The notes below the pieces were generated by a model. It was given only the letters and a program-made list of their open reading frames with translations. It was not told where the DNA came from and did not search any database. From NCBI GenBank assembly GCA_012932295.1, contig JAAONU010000003.1:31544361-31608360 (forward strand): a stretch of 64,000 bases of DNA, in the 5' to 3' direction. The position numbers and the translations under genes are program-made. This document shows positions 51,283-63,535 of this stretch, piece after piece (the first letter of the stretch is position 1; every line of letters starts with the position of its first letter). This stretch comes from Cyclina sinensis. Taxonomy: Eukaryota > Mollusca > Bivalvia > Venerida > Veneridae.

Positions 51283-51545
51283 AATACCACATTTTAATTG
51301 ATTGTTTCATATTCTTGTTCTTAGTATGTCGTAGATTTATTATGTGAATGCTGTTTTAGTATTTTAAATTGTATTGCTGTAATTAGTTATTAGTTTTTAT
51401 ATCATTGTAAAACGGTAAATACCACATTTTAATTGATTGTCTCATATTCTTGTTCTTATTATGTAGTAGATTTATTATGTGAATGCTGTTTTAGTTTTTA
51501 AATTGTATTGCTGTAATTAGTTATTAGTTTATATCATTGTAAAGC
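51283..51545 (+). repeat. 135-bp tandem duplication in the LINE 3' UTR
   Basis: accacattttaattgattgt occurs at 51286 and again at 51421. The rest of the unit (gaatgctgttttagt, ctgtaattagttattag, atatcattgtaaa) is copied with a few differences. The second copy runs straight into the terminal hairpin. Confidence 0.9.
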
Positions 51546-51575
51546 GCCTTTGAACATGTATATGAAAAGGGCGCT
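51543..51575 (+). ncRNA. LINE 3'-terminal stem-loop
   Basis: AGCGCC (51543-51548) pairs with GGCGCT (51570-51575), with a loop of about 20 nt. It is followed by ATATAAG and an (AAT)n tail. The position and gcgctatata wording match the tail hairpin of L2-type LINEs, which is recognised by their reverse transcriptase. Confidence 0.7.
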
Positions 51576-51589
51576 ATATAAGTTTGGTA

Positions 51590-51611
51590 AATAATAATAA
51601 TAATAATAATA
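51590..51611. repeat. (AAT)n tail
   Basis: About seven trinucleotide units at the 3' end of the LINE, typical of template-slippage tails in this class. Confidence 0.9.
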
Positions 51612-53754
51612 TTTTTTGAAACATTCAGAATACTACAGTGTTATTTCTACATACTCATAATGAAACAAAATAAGCGAGATATTAATTAAGATATGAAATG
51701 TATTCCGGTGTATATTTTCAAATGAAATTTAACGTAAAAATGTATTTTATTTTAGAATAGAAATGAATATTTTATATGACCAGTTCACACTATCGTAACC
51801 GTGTCTGACTTGAAAACAGATTGTTATGTGCTTGTTTTTCTTATTCAACTTAACTTATATATATTTGTATGATTTTTTTTTAATTTCTGATGTTTATATT
51901 TGTATTAAACACGCTCTTCTTCTTTCTCTTTTGAACTTTGCTTGATACTAAAATATTTGCAACAAGACTCTGCTCTATAGTTATTCCACATTGATATCAA
52001 AATTAAAACTAATCAAACAAAAAAGTTGAGACATTATTTATTTCCATCCTTAATTTCTCTCGACTGAAATAATCGCCAATCCATTGATAAGTAAACTCAG
52101 CGGTGTAAGCAGATCTTAGATAAACATGCCAAAATGTAAGTGTAATGTTTCCCTAATTACATATAGCAGTAATTCTAAACACTTTGTGGTGATAAAATGT
52201 CAGAGAGTAATAATTGCACGTATATTGCCTGATTAATAATTCAGAAGGAGACCAGGAAATAATAGTATCTGAAAAGAAAGTGATATTGTATTTCGATTTA
52301 TATTATCAAATGCAACTTGCAAGATCTTGTTTTCGTTATTGCTTTCTACACAGAAATATCGTTGAATAATCTTGTTTAATAATTTCATGTTTATACTAAA
52401 TCGTAAGTACACCTTTGTTTCGGCATCTTTATATATATAATTAACTACAATGTATAGATGGCAAGGTAAATATATCATCCACAATAAAAAAAATATGCAT
52501 TATTTTAAATACTACTTCTAACTTTTATATCTAATAACCAAAGAAGTCGAAGGCAGAAGGTAGCATAACAATTGTAATAAAACCTGTTTGTACTTCATCT
52601 TCATTAACTAAAAGGAGAAATGGAAATATCATTGAAGTGATTTCCCTTAACTGAAAGACGATATTTCGTTACAAAGCAAATACTGTTTCGTAGAAAGTAA
52701 TAAAAAATGCATATCCCACAAACATCGACATTTCACAATATGAAATAAACAAGGCGAAGCTTGCTTCTTCTCATTCAAGAACTCAATTATAAACTTCACA
52801 ACAAGGTTCTTAAGATACACATGATAATAAGCCCGAAAGAATATATATAACGGAATCTCCCACGACCTGATTAATTACCCTTGCTATTTATTTCTGTATA
52901 TCTTTCGCTATGAACAAAATTAATCGATGGTTGTGTCCGTCCAGGTCGGTAAACTATAGTGTAAATTAATTTTCACACCCAATAGCTGTCCCTGCACGTA
53001 CTTGTACTTCCGTATGAGATTAAGGTACTTAAAAAGATTCAAATTTATGCAAAAAGTGAATACTTACTTCTCTTCTTAATATCAAAAAATAGAAGAATTT
53101 AATTAACTAATTTATTTTATTTAATTAAATTAATTTAATTTGTTACCTTGTTTTTCATAATAGCTTTAGATAAATCTGTTTTCCAACGTAAAAATGGTAC
53201 AGGGATGAAAGCATTATAATTATGCTTATTTATCAGTTTACAGACTTTTGAAAGAAGTTACTACAGAGCTACAGATTCCATTTTCATGCAAATAACTTAA
53301 TTATTCACTGAGTAATTTACAGAATTGTTACCCATTCAAGTTTTTTTATTGTTCAAGTTGTCTCAAAGATTGTCATCCTGCCAGATTCAACATCAGGTAA
53401 TGATAAATCCTTAAATAGGGATATCTAAAATATTTTAGAAAAAACTAAAAAACTAAGTCATTGCATATAATAAATTTGACATAAAACTTGTAACATTTTA
53501 GATATCAATTAACTGGTCTGCTTTAATCGTAATAAAAGCTGTTACTCGCCTTTTCCTTGAAATGATTTATAAAGCAGATTCGAAAACTAAAGAGAAAATT
53601 TCTACGTTGAAAGAATAGTTTGCTCTTGAAATAGCAAATGCATTTGAAAAGTACTAAAATATTTTATTGGAATTGGAACCGATTGTTTATTACCTCCTAC
53701 ATAGTAAAATATATGGGCTTCTGTAATACAAAATGCAGAACCTGTGTTGAACTT
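51612..53754. other. Unassigned AT-rich DNA
   Basis: No coding region, tandem repeat or structural element is recognised. The minus ORF at 52233-52484 is low-complexity. Confidence 0.5.
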
Positions 53755-55222
53755 TTAGATTTTCAGCTCACTTGATCATATGATCACACTGTGATTGGCC
53801 TGTGTCCGGCGAGCGTCGTGTGTGTTGTCCATTTTACATTTAAACAACAATTCCACCTAAACTGCTAGCTTAAAGTTGATAAAACTTGTCAGAGACATTC
53901 CTTGCATACAGCTCTACCATTGTTGTTCATGAATTTGAGTTATTTCATGGCAAAAGAAATGGAAAAAAAATAAATCTCGTCTTCCCTCAAATCACAAGGA
54001 CAGCGCTAAGATATTTGACATACAGGTCCACCTAGAGCTCCTCTACCAAGATTGCTAAAAATATGCCCCTGTGGTGACTTGATTTTACATAGGCTTATAA
54101 AGGGAAGACTTCATAAACGTCTTGTCTGACACCACAAGGCCTCGGGCTTATATACTTTGCATGGAACATCATCTGGAAAGTCCTTTTTAGAGATTCTTCA
54201 AATTATGCCTCCGAGGACATAAATGGTCCTGCCCCGGGGGTCACTTAACAATGACTTAAATAGGGACGACTTGAAAAATCCTTTTGTCTGACATCACAAG
54301 GCCTAGGGCTTAGATACTGCTTGGAGCATCATCTAGAGGTCCTCAACCAAGATTGCTTCAAATCATGTCCCATGTGGTAAATTATGGCCCTGTCCAATGG
54401 GTCACTTGATTTCACAAGGGTTTGTTCTGACACCACAAAGCCTAGAGTTTAGATGTTTAGTATGAGTATAATCAAAAGGCTCCTCTTCCAAGATTATTCA
54501 AATTATGCCACTGAGATCATTAGCGGCCCCAACCCAGGGTTCATTTAATTCGATAAAGGTTTTTATAGGGAACACTTAAAAATATTCTTAACTGAAACTG
54601 TTACCCTTAGAATTTAAATATTTTGTATGTTGCATTGCCAAGTAACCCTTTACCAAGTTTGTTCAAATTGTGTCGCCCCAGGGTCCTATTAGTTTTTTGA
54701 AAATCTTGTCAAAAACCGTAATCACTAGACCTTAGATATTTAGTATGTAGTTTCCCTCTATAAACAATGTTCAAATTATGTCCTTGTGATCAAAATTTAC
54801 CTCGCCCTGAGGCCACATTTTTTACATTAGCTTGTGTACGAATGTATTCCCTAAAGCTTAGATAGTTTGTATGAAAAATTGTCTAGTGGATATGTACCGA
54901 GTTTAGTCAAATTATGTCAATTCGGTCAAAATTGACCCCGCTCCCTTGGTCCTATTTGTATAAGATCTTTGAAAATCTTCAATTCTGCATCTGTAAGCTT
55001 TAGACCTTCGATATTTGGTATGTAGCCTTGATTTGTTGACCTCTAAATATTGTTTACCATGGGTCAAAATTAAGCCCGTCCTTAGGATGACTTGTTTAAT
55101 ATCAGGTTGTATAGGAAAAACTGAAAATCGTCTTTTCTGAAACTGTTTGCTCAATAGCAGATCGACAGCTAAAGTACTCAGGTGAGCGATCCAGGGCCAT
55201 CATGTACCTCTTGTTATGTTTT
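53755..55222. repeat. 1.5-kb clam-type dispersed element
   Basis: It starts tcagctcacttgatcatatg and ends actcaggtgagcgatccagg, ggccatcatg; the two ends carry loosely inverted gctcac / gtgagc motifs. Inside, seven or so degenerate units of about 165-190 bp repeat phrases like accacaaggcctagggctta, accaagattgcttcaaatc and tggccctgcc. This wording is common in bivalve genomic DNA. The minus ORF at 54912-55154 is incidental. Confidence 0.65.
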
Positions 55223-58200
55223 ACATGTTGATAAACCCAATGAAATCGTCAATCCTTTATTCGGTTTGATTATTTTCATGAGAATGAGCTATGAATCCGA
55301 CTCACAGTCAATTAAATATCTATAAAAAGAGATTATTGTCCATGTGTAAACATTGATAATTACGTGGGAAAATTCAGACATATGATATAGCTGGTTCATT
55401 AACTCTCTCATGTTGCCTTGACAGTATATATTCTGGAGACCAGGCTTAAACAACTGCAAACAGTAATAAGAAAAGATGGCTCCGGTAAGCTTTTACAGCT
55501 TCGTTATACTGAAATTATCTCTGTAATATCTAAAAGAAAAATATTTCATTTATTAGCATTATCATGTTTTACCTATTTTGTCATCGAATTTTACATAAAA
55601 TAAGTTCAGGCTTCTGTTCACTGTCGAAAATTGATAATGCTTACTTCTTTGCAAATAATGGTCCAGTCCGGTAGGCGTGCCCGTTAAAAAAGCATAACAT
55701 ACACTAAATCATACCCGACTTTTTGCTATTATTTCATAACATTTATATTGATATTTTAACAATTCTATTTTTACGTATTAATGAATGAAATGAAATAATT
55801 TCATATTTTTTTTTACATGCTTTACACTTCGAAATGCCGTGCTAACCTTTATATACGATATCGTATATTTCATAATAAGCACAAATCATCATGTGTTGAT
55901 AGTTTTGATTCATTTATGATATGGTAAAACTGCCTGAAATATTTTGGAAAGAATTTTTGTTTCATAAAAAGACGACTCTAATCAAATTCAGTGGATTATC
56001 AAATCTTTAACAAGCTGAAAACTCAAAAAAAAAACGAATAAGGTATCTATCAGAAACATGCGGACATGACTTCAGTTGAAATGCCGATTTTGAGCGTTTT
56101 ATTTTTATTCATTTTTATTAGAAATTTTAAAAAATGAGTACCCATAAAATATTTGCGTCATCATCAATTTTGAAAAACGTATCCTTCTGTGGTAATATGA
56201 TATTTTAATAAACGGCGGTGTACTACATAATTTGCACACTTACGTCCGTACGTCCGTCCGTACTTCCCGTTTCTTGTGTGCGCAACTCCTCTTGCACTCA
56301 TGGATAGAATGGAACCAAACTCGCATACATGATAGACCATGATGGTTTGTTGTGCAAGAAATAAAGATTTTTTTTTTCGGATCAGTTATTTGATTTGTTT
56401 GTTAATGGTTTATTTGTAAAGCAAAGTACTCTTAGCCTATCAAGCAATTAACTATATATCCATTGTTTTCCCTGGTAATGAATTCCCTTTAGGTGACAAA
56501 TTCCCAGTTGTGGCGGCATTAGTGTCCGACAGACAGATCTAGTTAACCTAAATTTTAGAAGAAACTTGAAATAACTATTATACAAAAGTAATCACTTGGA
56601 ATATATAAATACATACAATTCTGGAACATTTCTGTTGACATCCTGTGCAAAAATAACCTTCAGTTTATCAAAATTTCATGTGCTGAATGAATGGTAGTAA
56701 TCATTACAAGTAGTTAACGAATGTTTTTGATATTTCAAGTAGAAAATTCAGTACCTTTCCGTTTAAAACAAACACTGAAATGCAGATAACTGAAAATCCA
56801 TTCAAAACTACTCCAGTAAGTATCAAAAGAAAAGAAAACATTTTTTGTTCTAATGGTAATTATACAAAATTACAATGTAATTACACAACTTGTGCACTAA
56901 TCTTTGAAAGGACTTTATTTTTTGAGTGACACAATGTAAATTATTCTACATTGAAAATCTCTGGAAATACTTATCTAATTATTTTCTAAACTGTCCTCAT
57001 GACGATTCCAAAATGTTTAGAAGATTTTTTATTGCAATCATAAAAACCAACTTCAAATAAGGTTTATGGTTTCAGTACTTTCAAACTCCTAGCTTCCAAT
57101 TTACAATTATTCATGTAGTAATTGTGAATGTTCACAAACTTTTGATTTGAGCTTGTATTCTAGTATGTGAATCACATGTGCTCTGTCTGGTTATAAAGTA
57201 GTCGTAGATATCATCATTCTGACAAAGATTTATCAAGATTGAGCTAAAATCTGACCTTTAAGCTGTTCATACTGTTTTCCACCGACCTGAGGCTTAGTAT
57301 ATGGAACCGCATGACTTCAATTCAATATTTCCTCCAGTTTATCAAAACGAAATACTGACCATGTTTGGTGCTCTTAAGGTTTTCCACGAACCAGAGCTAG
57401 CTGACTTTCACACCTAGTTTCAAAGACATCCTAGAGAACACGAACATTATCATTTGACCATATTATATAAGAATTGTTTCTAGACACCAGGAACTGCGCG
57501 TTTGTCATAGTACATGGTACATTTCAATCAAATAGTTCGATAACATTTTATATTCTAATATTTTTGACATACTATTCTTGTATGTAGAGACTGGTTACAG
57601 AAATAAGACATCAATAATGAACGTTTTATCATAATTGCTGCATGCGATATGTGTGATGTATACATAACGTTATCATTAACATAAGTTTTCGAAGCAAAAC
57701 AAGAAAAAGTGAAAGGTCAAAGCCCAGTGTTGAATCATATCATACTGCAATATCTCTAAAGGAAGATTAAGAGATTATGAAAAAAATCGACCCTAAGTAT
57801 TAGCAAATATCTTTATCTATTTCATATAAGGAAAAACAAACCGTGGATTTTTTCTCTCTCACTGGTATATTAAGTAATAAAAGAAAACTGCGACTTGGTA
57901 CATTTGCATCACAGTGGATACTATGTAGTGAGGTGACAAAGAGCATCCCAATGAGTCAAGAGAACGAGAACATTTTTATCACAATGCAGCACTTTGATAA
58001 ATAAGGTACACAACTCTTGTTTAACGGTAGCAGCTATTATCCCTTTATCTGTCCATTTGATTACATATCCAGTACAGCTTGCCAAGAAAGTTCTTACTTG
58101 ATACAGTTTTAGAAATTAGGGTGGTTTTTGATTGATATATCAATACGTCATTATCCTCAGAAAAAGAAAACATCAGAAAATTACTCATTCTATCAATTTC

Positions 58201-61200
58201 TGATTCTTTTTCCTATATCCAATTATTTGAAGAACAGAACTTGTTAATATCAGTGTTAAGGCACATGTACCATGTGTCGTGTACTCTCTGTATCAATTAA
58301 TCTAAGTTAACTTGCAGAACACGATCGAAAAAGAATGCATATCACATGGACTTTTTCATTTCATTTTTCACTTCTTTCTCTATTTCTTTTTGTTGTGAAG
58401 CAATTGACAGATTTCTGTTTTCATTTTTTATTATATTTAACTTTATTTTGTCATATGTTTTACACTTTTTACTATGGATAGTCCTTTTCCAGAAGCTGTT
58501 TACGCATGACAAGACTTTGTGCAGATCAGTCATGTTATGCAGCAAATTTAATGATCGTGGTTAGAACTGACGATTTATTAGCGCCCCCTCTTACTTAGTT
58601 GTTTAAATTCTAATAATATGAGCTTTAACCTACACTTCTAGTTCACTCCACCTCTTCCTATATTCTTGCAGAAACATTTAGAAGAGCATTAAACGTTATA
58701 GACTTTTTAAATGATATACTGTCAACTTAAGAACTGTAGAAAAACTACTCGTCAAAATTGATTATCGTGTCTTGTAAAATTAATGTTCAGTTATTGTTTA
58801 AGTAAATTTCCACGTCATTTAAAAGCTGTCAGAAATCAGTTCGAAATACGTGAAACGTGTTGTTAACTTCACGTCGGCCAAACTGTTTTCGCCGCTGTCG
58901 CTACCTCGCACTTAATTAATTTAAAATTACTTTGCATGAGCTCTTAACCACTTTAAATCAGTACTATAATATACAAATATATAAACTCGTGTCCTCTTAA
59001 TACACGTAGAGTTCTTTCTAATCATTTTCTTCAATATATGTTTCAAATTAATCAAATAATGCCGGTGTCACATCTGTAGGAGTAACAGAACTAGAATAAA
59101 CATGCCAAAACGGCACTGTTAAATCTTGCCTTATTATCACCAGGAGTAATTTTATACACTTCACTGCGCGAGCAGAGTATAGAACAGCGACTAGGAAGTA
59201 TTAGGCCGATTCACAATTTGACAGATACTTTATTGGATAGGTCATCTATGTTGAGGATAGTTGCAGGCGGTATCCATTTTTGAAGCCCTTATCTTTAGAA
59301 CCAGTTTCCAATAATCTTTGTGCTCAAGCTCTATTTAAAAATATGAATTCAGAATATTTCATCTAAATGACCTTTCACCTATTTAAGTTTTGCATAATAA
59401 AAGTATATTTATATACATTTGTCAGAGCATAGCTATCATCGGTTGTTCACTTATTTACATATTTTTATACTTCTAGTAAGTACTTATATATACACTGCAA
59501 GAAATATTGAAATATTATTATCATTTAAATGTGTGTGTGTGTGTGCGTGTGTGTGTGTGTGTCTGTCTGCGCTCAAATTAATATTCAAAATAAAAAGACA
59601 AGTTCAATGTTTTATTACGTCATGTATACGGAAAAAAACGAGGACTAGTGAATTTAAACATGTATATATCATATTAAGTACTGACTAAAAAGATCCCGCA
59701 AGTAAAACTGAGCTGTTCTGATAGAACTTGATAAAATATTTGAACGTGCATGTTAAAGTAGCAATACTATTCTTTGGTCAAACAAACGGAAATAAGAATA
59801 CTGTTTCTTCTTTGATCGGTATCTTGTTTCATTTCTATAGATAATCGCAATATTCGCTGAAGCATATTGTAATTAGACACAGTGGTGTCACTGTCGTAGG
59901 TCACGAAGAAATTAAACAAATAAATCGAACCCTTACAGAAGATTTTTCTCTGATTACCAGTAGGAGTAATTCTATATAATATGTGGCGACAAGAATTCAG
60001 GAGGTGTATAATTGCACATACATAAACCGATTAATAATTTATTAGGGACTCGGGGGGAAAACATCAATCCGGTAAAAAAATCACATTGCATCTTTGATGT
60101 TATCAAAGATCAATTGTAATTAGGTCTTTATGAAATGAGTTAGTTGCAGATCAATTATTTAAAACTGTACAAAATGTTCTACTTACAAATGAAAAGAGTG
60201 CGCAACTTAAAATTAAGCTTGCGATCCATGCTGAGTATAGGCGGAGACGCAAGTGTGTGTTTCTGGTACAAAGAAAAAGCAAAATCGAAGCAACAAGATG
60301 ATGATTTTATATACTGTAAAGCTTTCTGTGTTCATATTTTATGGGTGTTTTATCCTTATTCACGACCCCTGAATTGACGGCGAATATGTAAAGGCGTCGG
60401 TGTACGCAGTTAGCTTAATAAACTAAGCGATATTCAAACGAGCATGTTGTTTCTCAATAACTGATTTTTTATTTACATTTAGTTCTTAGGCTAACAACAA
60501 CAGTAGTCTCCGTTTGCACGGCTCATATTTTATGAATCATCTTAAAATGAATAAATTACAGGTATGTTAGAGATAGCAATATGTGTAATGTTTCAACTTA
60601 CTATAGATATATTACAAAAGTCCTTACTGAAGTTGTATCAGTTTATCAATAATTGATTTACTAAACAACTGAGGTGTTATTTTGATAACGATTTTTAACT
60701 TTAAGATGCACAAATACGCCAACTAAATACTTTAACACTATTTAGAAGACTGTCCAAGACTTTAAAAATATTTTTTTAAAAATATAAGAAAGAGTTGTGG
60801 GAATAGTTTTGTTTTTGAACAAGCAAGTAAGCAAATATATATATATTTTAATTAAAACACATTGGTCTCTATACGTTTTGGAAAATAAACCTACAGTTAC
60901 AATTGTTTCCCGTACGCAGGTCCGAAACAGACTCGCATATGTGCCGAAGAACAACCGATCACATGCATGTGATCTGACTGGTAGTGCTCGGCTAGATTTG
61001 CTTATCAACCGAGCGTGGAGGAAACAAAACTATAAAGGTAAAAATGTGACCACAAATAAATTTAGAGAAGCGTTTTCCGTTTAGTAAGACATTTTTTTCT
61101 TCAATTTAACCTAACACTGAGATCGTAACAAATGCATGTTGTGTGTCCCTTACAAAATGTTTATTGTGTTAATTTATTTATTATAGACAAAAAAGAAAAC

Positions 61201-62229
61201 CGCCGTTACAGCAGATGGTCTAGGAAACAAATTTGAAACTAACCAGTGGTAATGCAGGAATGACTATGCAATGATAGTAAATACCAACAAGAGAACTATC
61301 GTGATAATATCCAGATATTATCTGAGTTGCAACATGCAACACAATTCACTATTTTGACACATCAACGTAAAACAGTTATATTAATTCTGTTACAAACACT
61401 AGGTTGCTCTTGTGCTCCTGTATGTTATCTAATTCCTGTGACAAAATCTTGCTGGGGTTATATTCTTTTCAGACATGATGTGATTTGTATGGTTGCACAA
61501 CTGTTTGTAAGTCTTGATATCAATCTCGTTTTACACCTTTTAGTGTATCAACAGCCTTTATAATCTGATGCTTTTTAAAACAATATGAAGGTGTATATTG
61601 CGAATGTAGTTTTTGCTTAGATACATGTATTTATATGCTGTCTCAGCATAGTCTCGACTGTTTTGTTTTACTTGAAAGGTGCCACTTCTTCATAAATAAA
61701 ACACAGACAGTAAAACTTTCAGTCAAGTTAACTCGAAGGTGTACCAGATGTTTCTGTGAACATTACTGTCATAAAAACGAAACATTGTTCATATTCTTCT
61801 GTTGAATTAAGTATTTAATTACTTTACAACAGAAACCCAGCTCTGAAATACTTCTGATGTGTCCTCTTTGAAACAAGATTCATCATCTGTTACTGTTTTG
61901 TTTGTCGGCATTAAAGAAGAAAACAGACTCTTGAAATAACATCTACTGAAAATTGAATATAAAGTTTTTATAAAGGCCGAAGAAACCTTGAAGTAAAAAG
62001 TAAATTAAATATAGTACGAAAGGAAATGCTGGTATTACCTCGAATGAACTGTAAAACGTAAACAGGTCAAAATGAAAGAAAGAAATGGCACAATACTACC
62101 CAATAAGGCACAAAAGAGCAAGAAAGCCAATTAGGCGGTAGTTAAAGATTTTTTCCATAATAGCGATTTCAAGAAGTGAATAACTTTTTATTTTGAAGCA
62201 CGAGTTCTAACATGTTCTTTTATGTTTTT
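55223..62229. other. Unassigned AT-rich DNA
   Basis: No gene is supported. A 60-nt open segment at 55425-55484 has a good acceptor (CTTGACAG) and donor (G/GTAAGC) and could be an exon of an unknown + strand gene. A (GT)n run lies at 59531-59562. A perfect 18-bp palindrome (GATCACATGCATGTGATC) lies at 60957-60974 inside a locally GC-richer patch. Confidence 0.45.
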
Positions 62230-62860
62230 AACATATTTATTACCAAGAAAAACTGGCTTCTACGGAAGATCCACGGACTAGAATGCAGTTACGACTTTTA
62301 GCGGAAAAACAGACGGAATGCAATTTGCGCGCAAAATTTCTCCAAAAGTGTGCATTTAACAATGTGATTCCTAAGGGACTTCGGCTTAAATTGCAAGTGC
62401 ACGTCGAGAATAACTCGGCCGATTTTCAACAATCAGTTGATCGTTCATTGGAAAAGGTATCGTTTGACATTATGGGCCGCATTCAAGAAGAGCAACAACG
62501 ACAGTTCACCGTATACAGGGATAATTTACTGAGCTCGAGAGAAGCAATTTAAGTGCAAAGATGGCGGACGAAGACCTGTATAATCTTGAACAGGACATCT
62601 CCGACACAGCGGATAAGAAGAAGGACGTTATCGCTATGAAACATGAGAAGAAACTATTGGTGCTCATAAGCATAAAATTGGCCCCTGACTCTGATTTAGA
62701 AACTCTGGTCTTGTTAGGGAACATGTCTGATGCTCTTTCACTCTTCCATTTTTATAGGATTCGGTATTACTTTTCACAAATGTTCATCACACTGACAAGT
62801 TCCCTAACAAGACCAGAGTTTCTAAAATCAGAGTCAAAAATTACTGTCCAAACAGAGTAG
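62230..62860 (+). pseudogene. Two small adjoining ORFs of unknown family
   Basis: 62283-62552 encodes 89 residues; the open frame continues upstream to about 62235 (HIYYQEKLASTEDPRTR). It is charged and helical-looking, with QLRLLAEKQTECNLRAKFLQ early and RIQEEQQRQ late. Nine bases past its stop, 62561 starts MADEDLYNLEQDISDT with KHEKKLLVL after it. Codon use and composition are coding-like and unlike the flanks, which suggests a relic of one gene, possibly mobile-element-borne. The last third of the second ORF is made by a fold-back (62687-62835), so its C-terminus is not native. I do not recognise the family. Confidence 0.4.
62687..62835. repeat. Fold-back: 41/42-bp inverted repeat with 66-bp loop
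   Basis: GACTCTGATTTAGAAACTCT... (62687-62727) and the reverse complement of 62794-62835 agree except for about one inserted base and one mismatch. The arms lie within an ORF and would form a stable hairpin in RNA. Confidence 0.85.
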
Positions 62861-63535
62861 AAATTTGCCAGCCTTTATCTTCTTGTCCTAATGATATCGA
62901 GCGGAAACCAAACATTTGTTACAGAGACCGTGTGCTTGACCCAATGAAGTCATCATATATATACTTCTTTATAACAATAGTATTATCCCTAGAGGTCAAC
63001 TGTGGCTTAAAATATTTAGCCGAAGCTGTTATTATATTTTAGTAACCATGACATTCACCTTGATCCCAATAATTCATAAAGCAATCCCGAGTGAGTTAAT
63101 GGTAAAGGTTACCTTTTAACCAATTAAAAGATACAATGCACCAATTATAACTTATATTGAGAGGACATCTAAAGTCTTATATCAATAGTAACATATCTCC
63201 TGATCCCAGTGACCCCTAAAGCAAAGTCAAATGAGTTAAGGATATATACCACCTTATTATCAAGTCTTATTACATAAAAGCCCATTCTAATTTCGCCATG
63301 CCGTGGATATCATCGTTCATTTGTAATGCATCCAAGAGCAAAATACACGACGTGATCAACCAATGATAGAAAATGTCACAAGGCACTATGCAAAATAGAT
63401 GTAAGAATAATGCAAATTCAAAATTGTAAGTCACATTTTGACAACAGGGGGCGCTATGTTCAATTAGTCGTGTTTTTCCGTAATTCGAAGGGAGAACTGG
63501 AGAATGTTCCGAGTAAGTATTAAAGATCTAACAGT
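62861..63535. other. Unassigned DNA before the terminal satellite
   Basis: No ORF or repeat is recognised apart from loosely repeated wording (gatcccaataattcataaag / gatcccagtgacccctaaag) near 63062 and 63202, suggesting a degenerate tandem element of about 140 bp period. Confidence 0.4.

Larger units (their letters stand above)
48080..51611 (+). mobile_element. L2/CR1-like LINE, nearly intact ORF2
   Basis: An apurinic-type endonuclease frame is open from 48114 (VCCINPRSVKNKT, then DLVAITESWL, GGVAVIYKS, YRPPPS and GDLNFHLD) to about 48800. The remainder continues in the next frame, 48772-51057: NYRPVSNLSF, HSTETALIKV, LDLSAAFDTIDH, VPQGSVLGPKFY, LYADDSQLYL, then a thumb region and a C-terminal FEYAAPKLWNDLP segment. 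One frameshift near 48790-48815, just after DPGLSD, separates the two. No ORF1 is recognised, so the copy is 5'-truncated or lacks it. The 3' UTR holds a 135-bp direct duplication, a terminal hairpin (51543-51575) and an (AAT)n tail, as in L2-type elements whose tail stem-loop primes reverse transcription. Confidence 0.9.

Noticed and set aside
59419..59688. + ORF with a CVCVCACVCVC run
   Set aside because: Created by the (GT)n microsatellite; no other signal.
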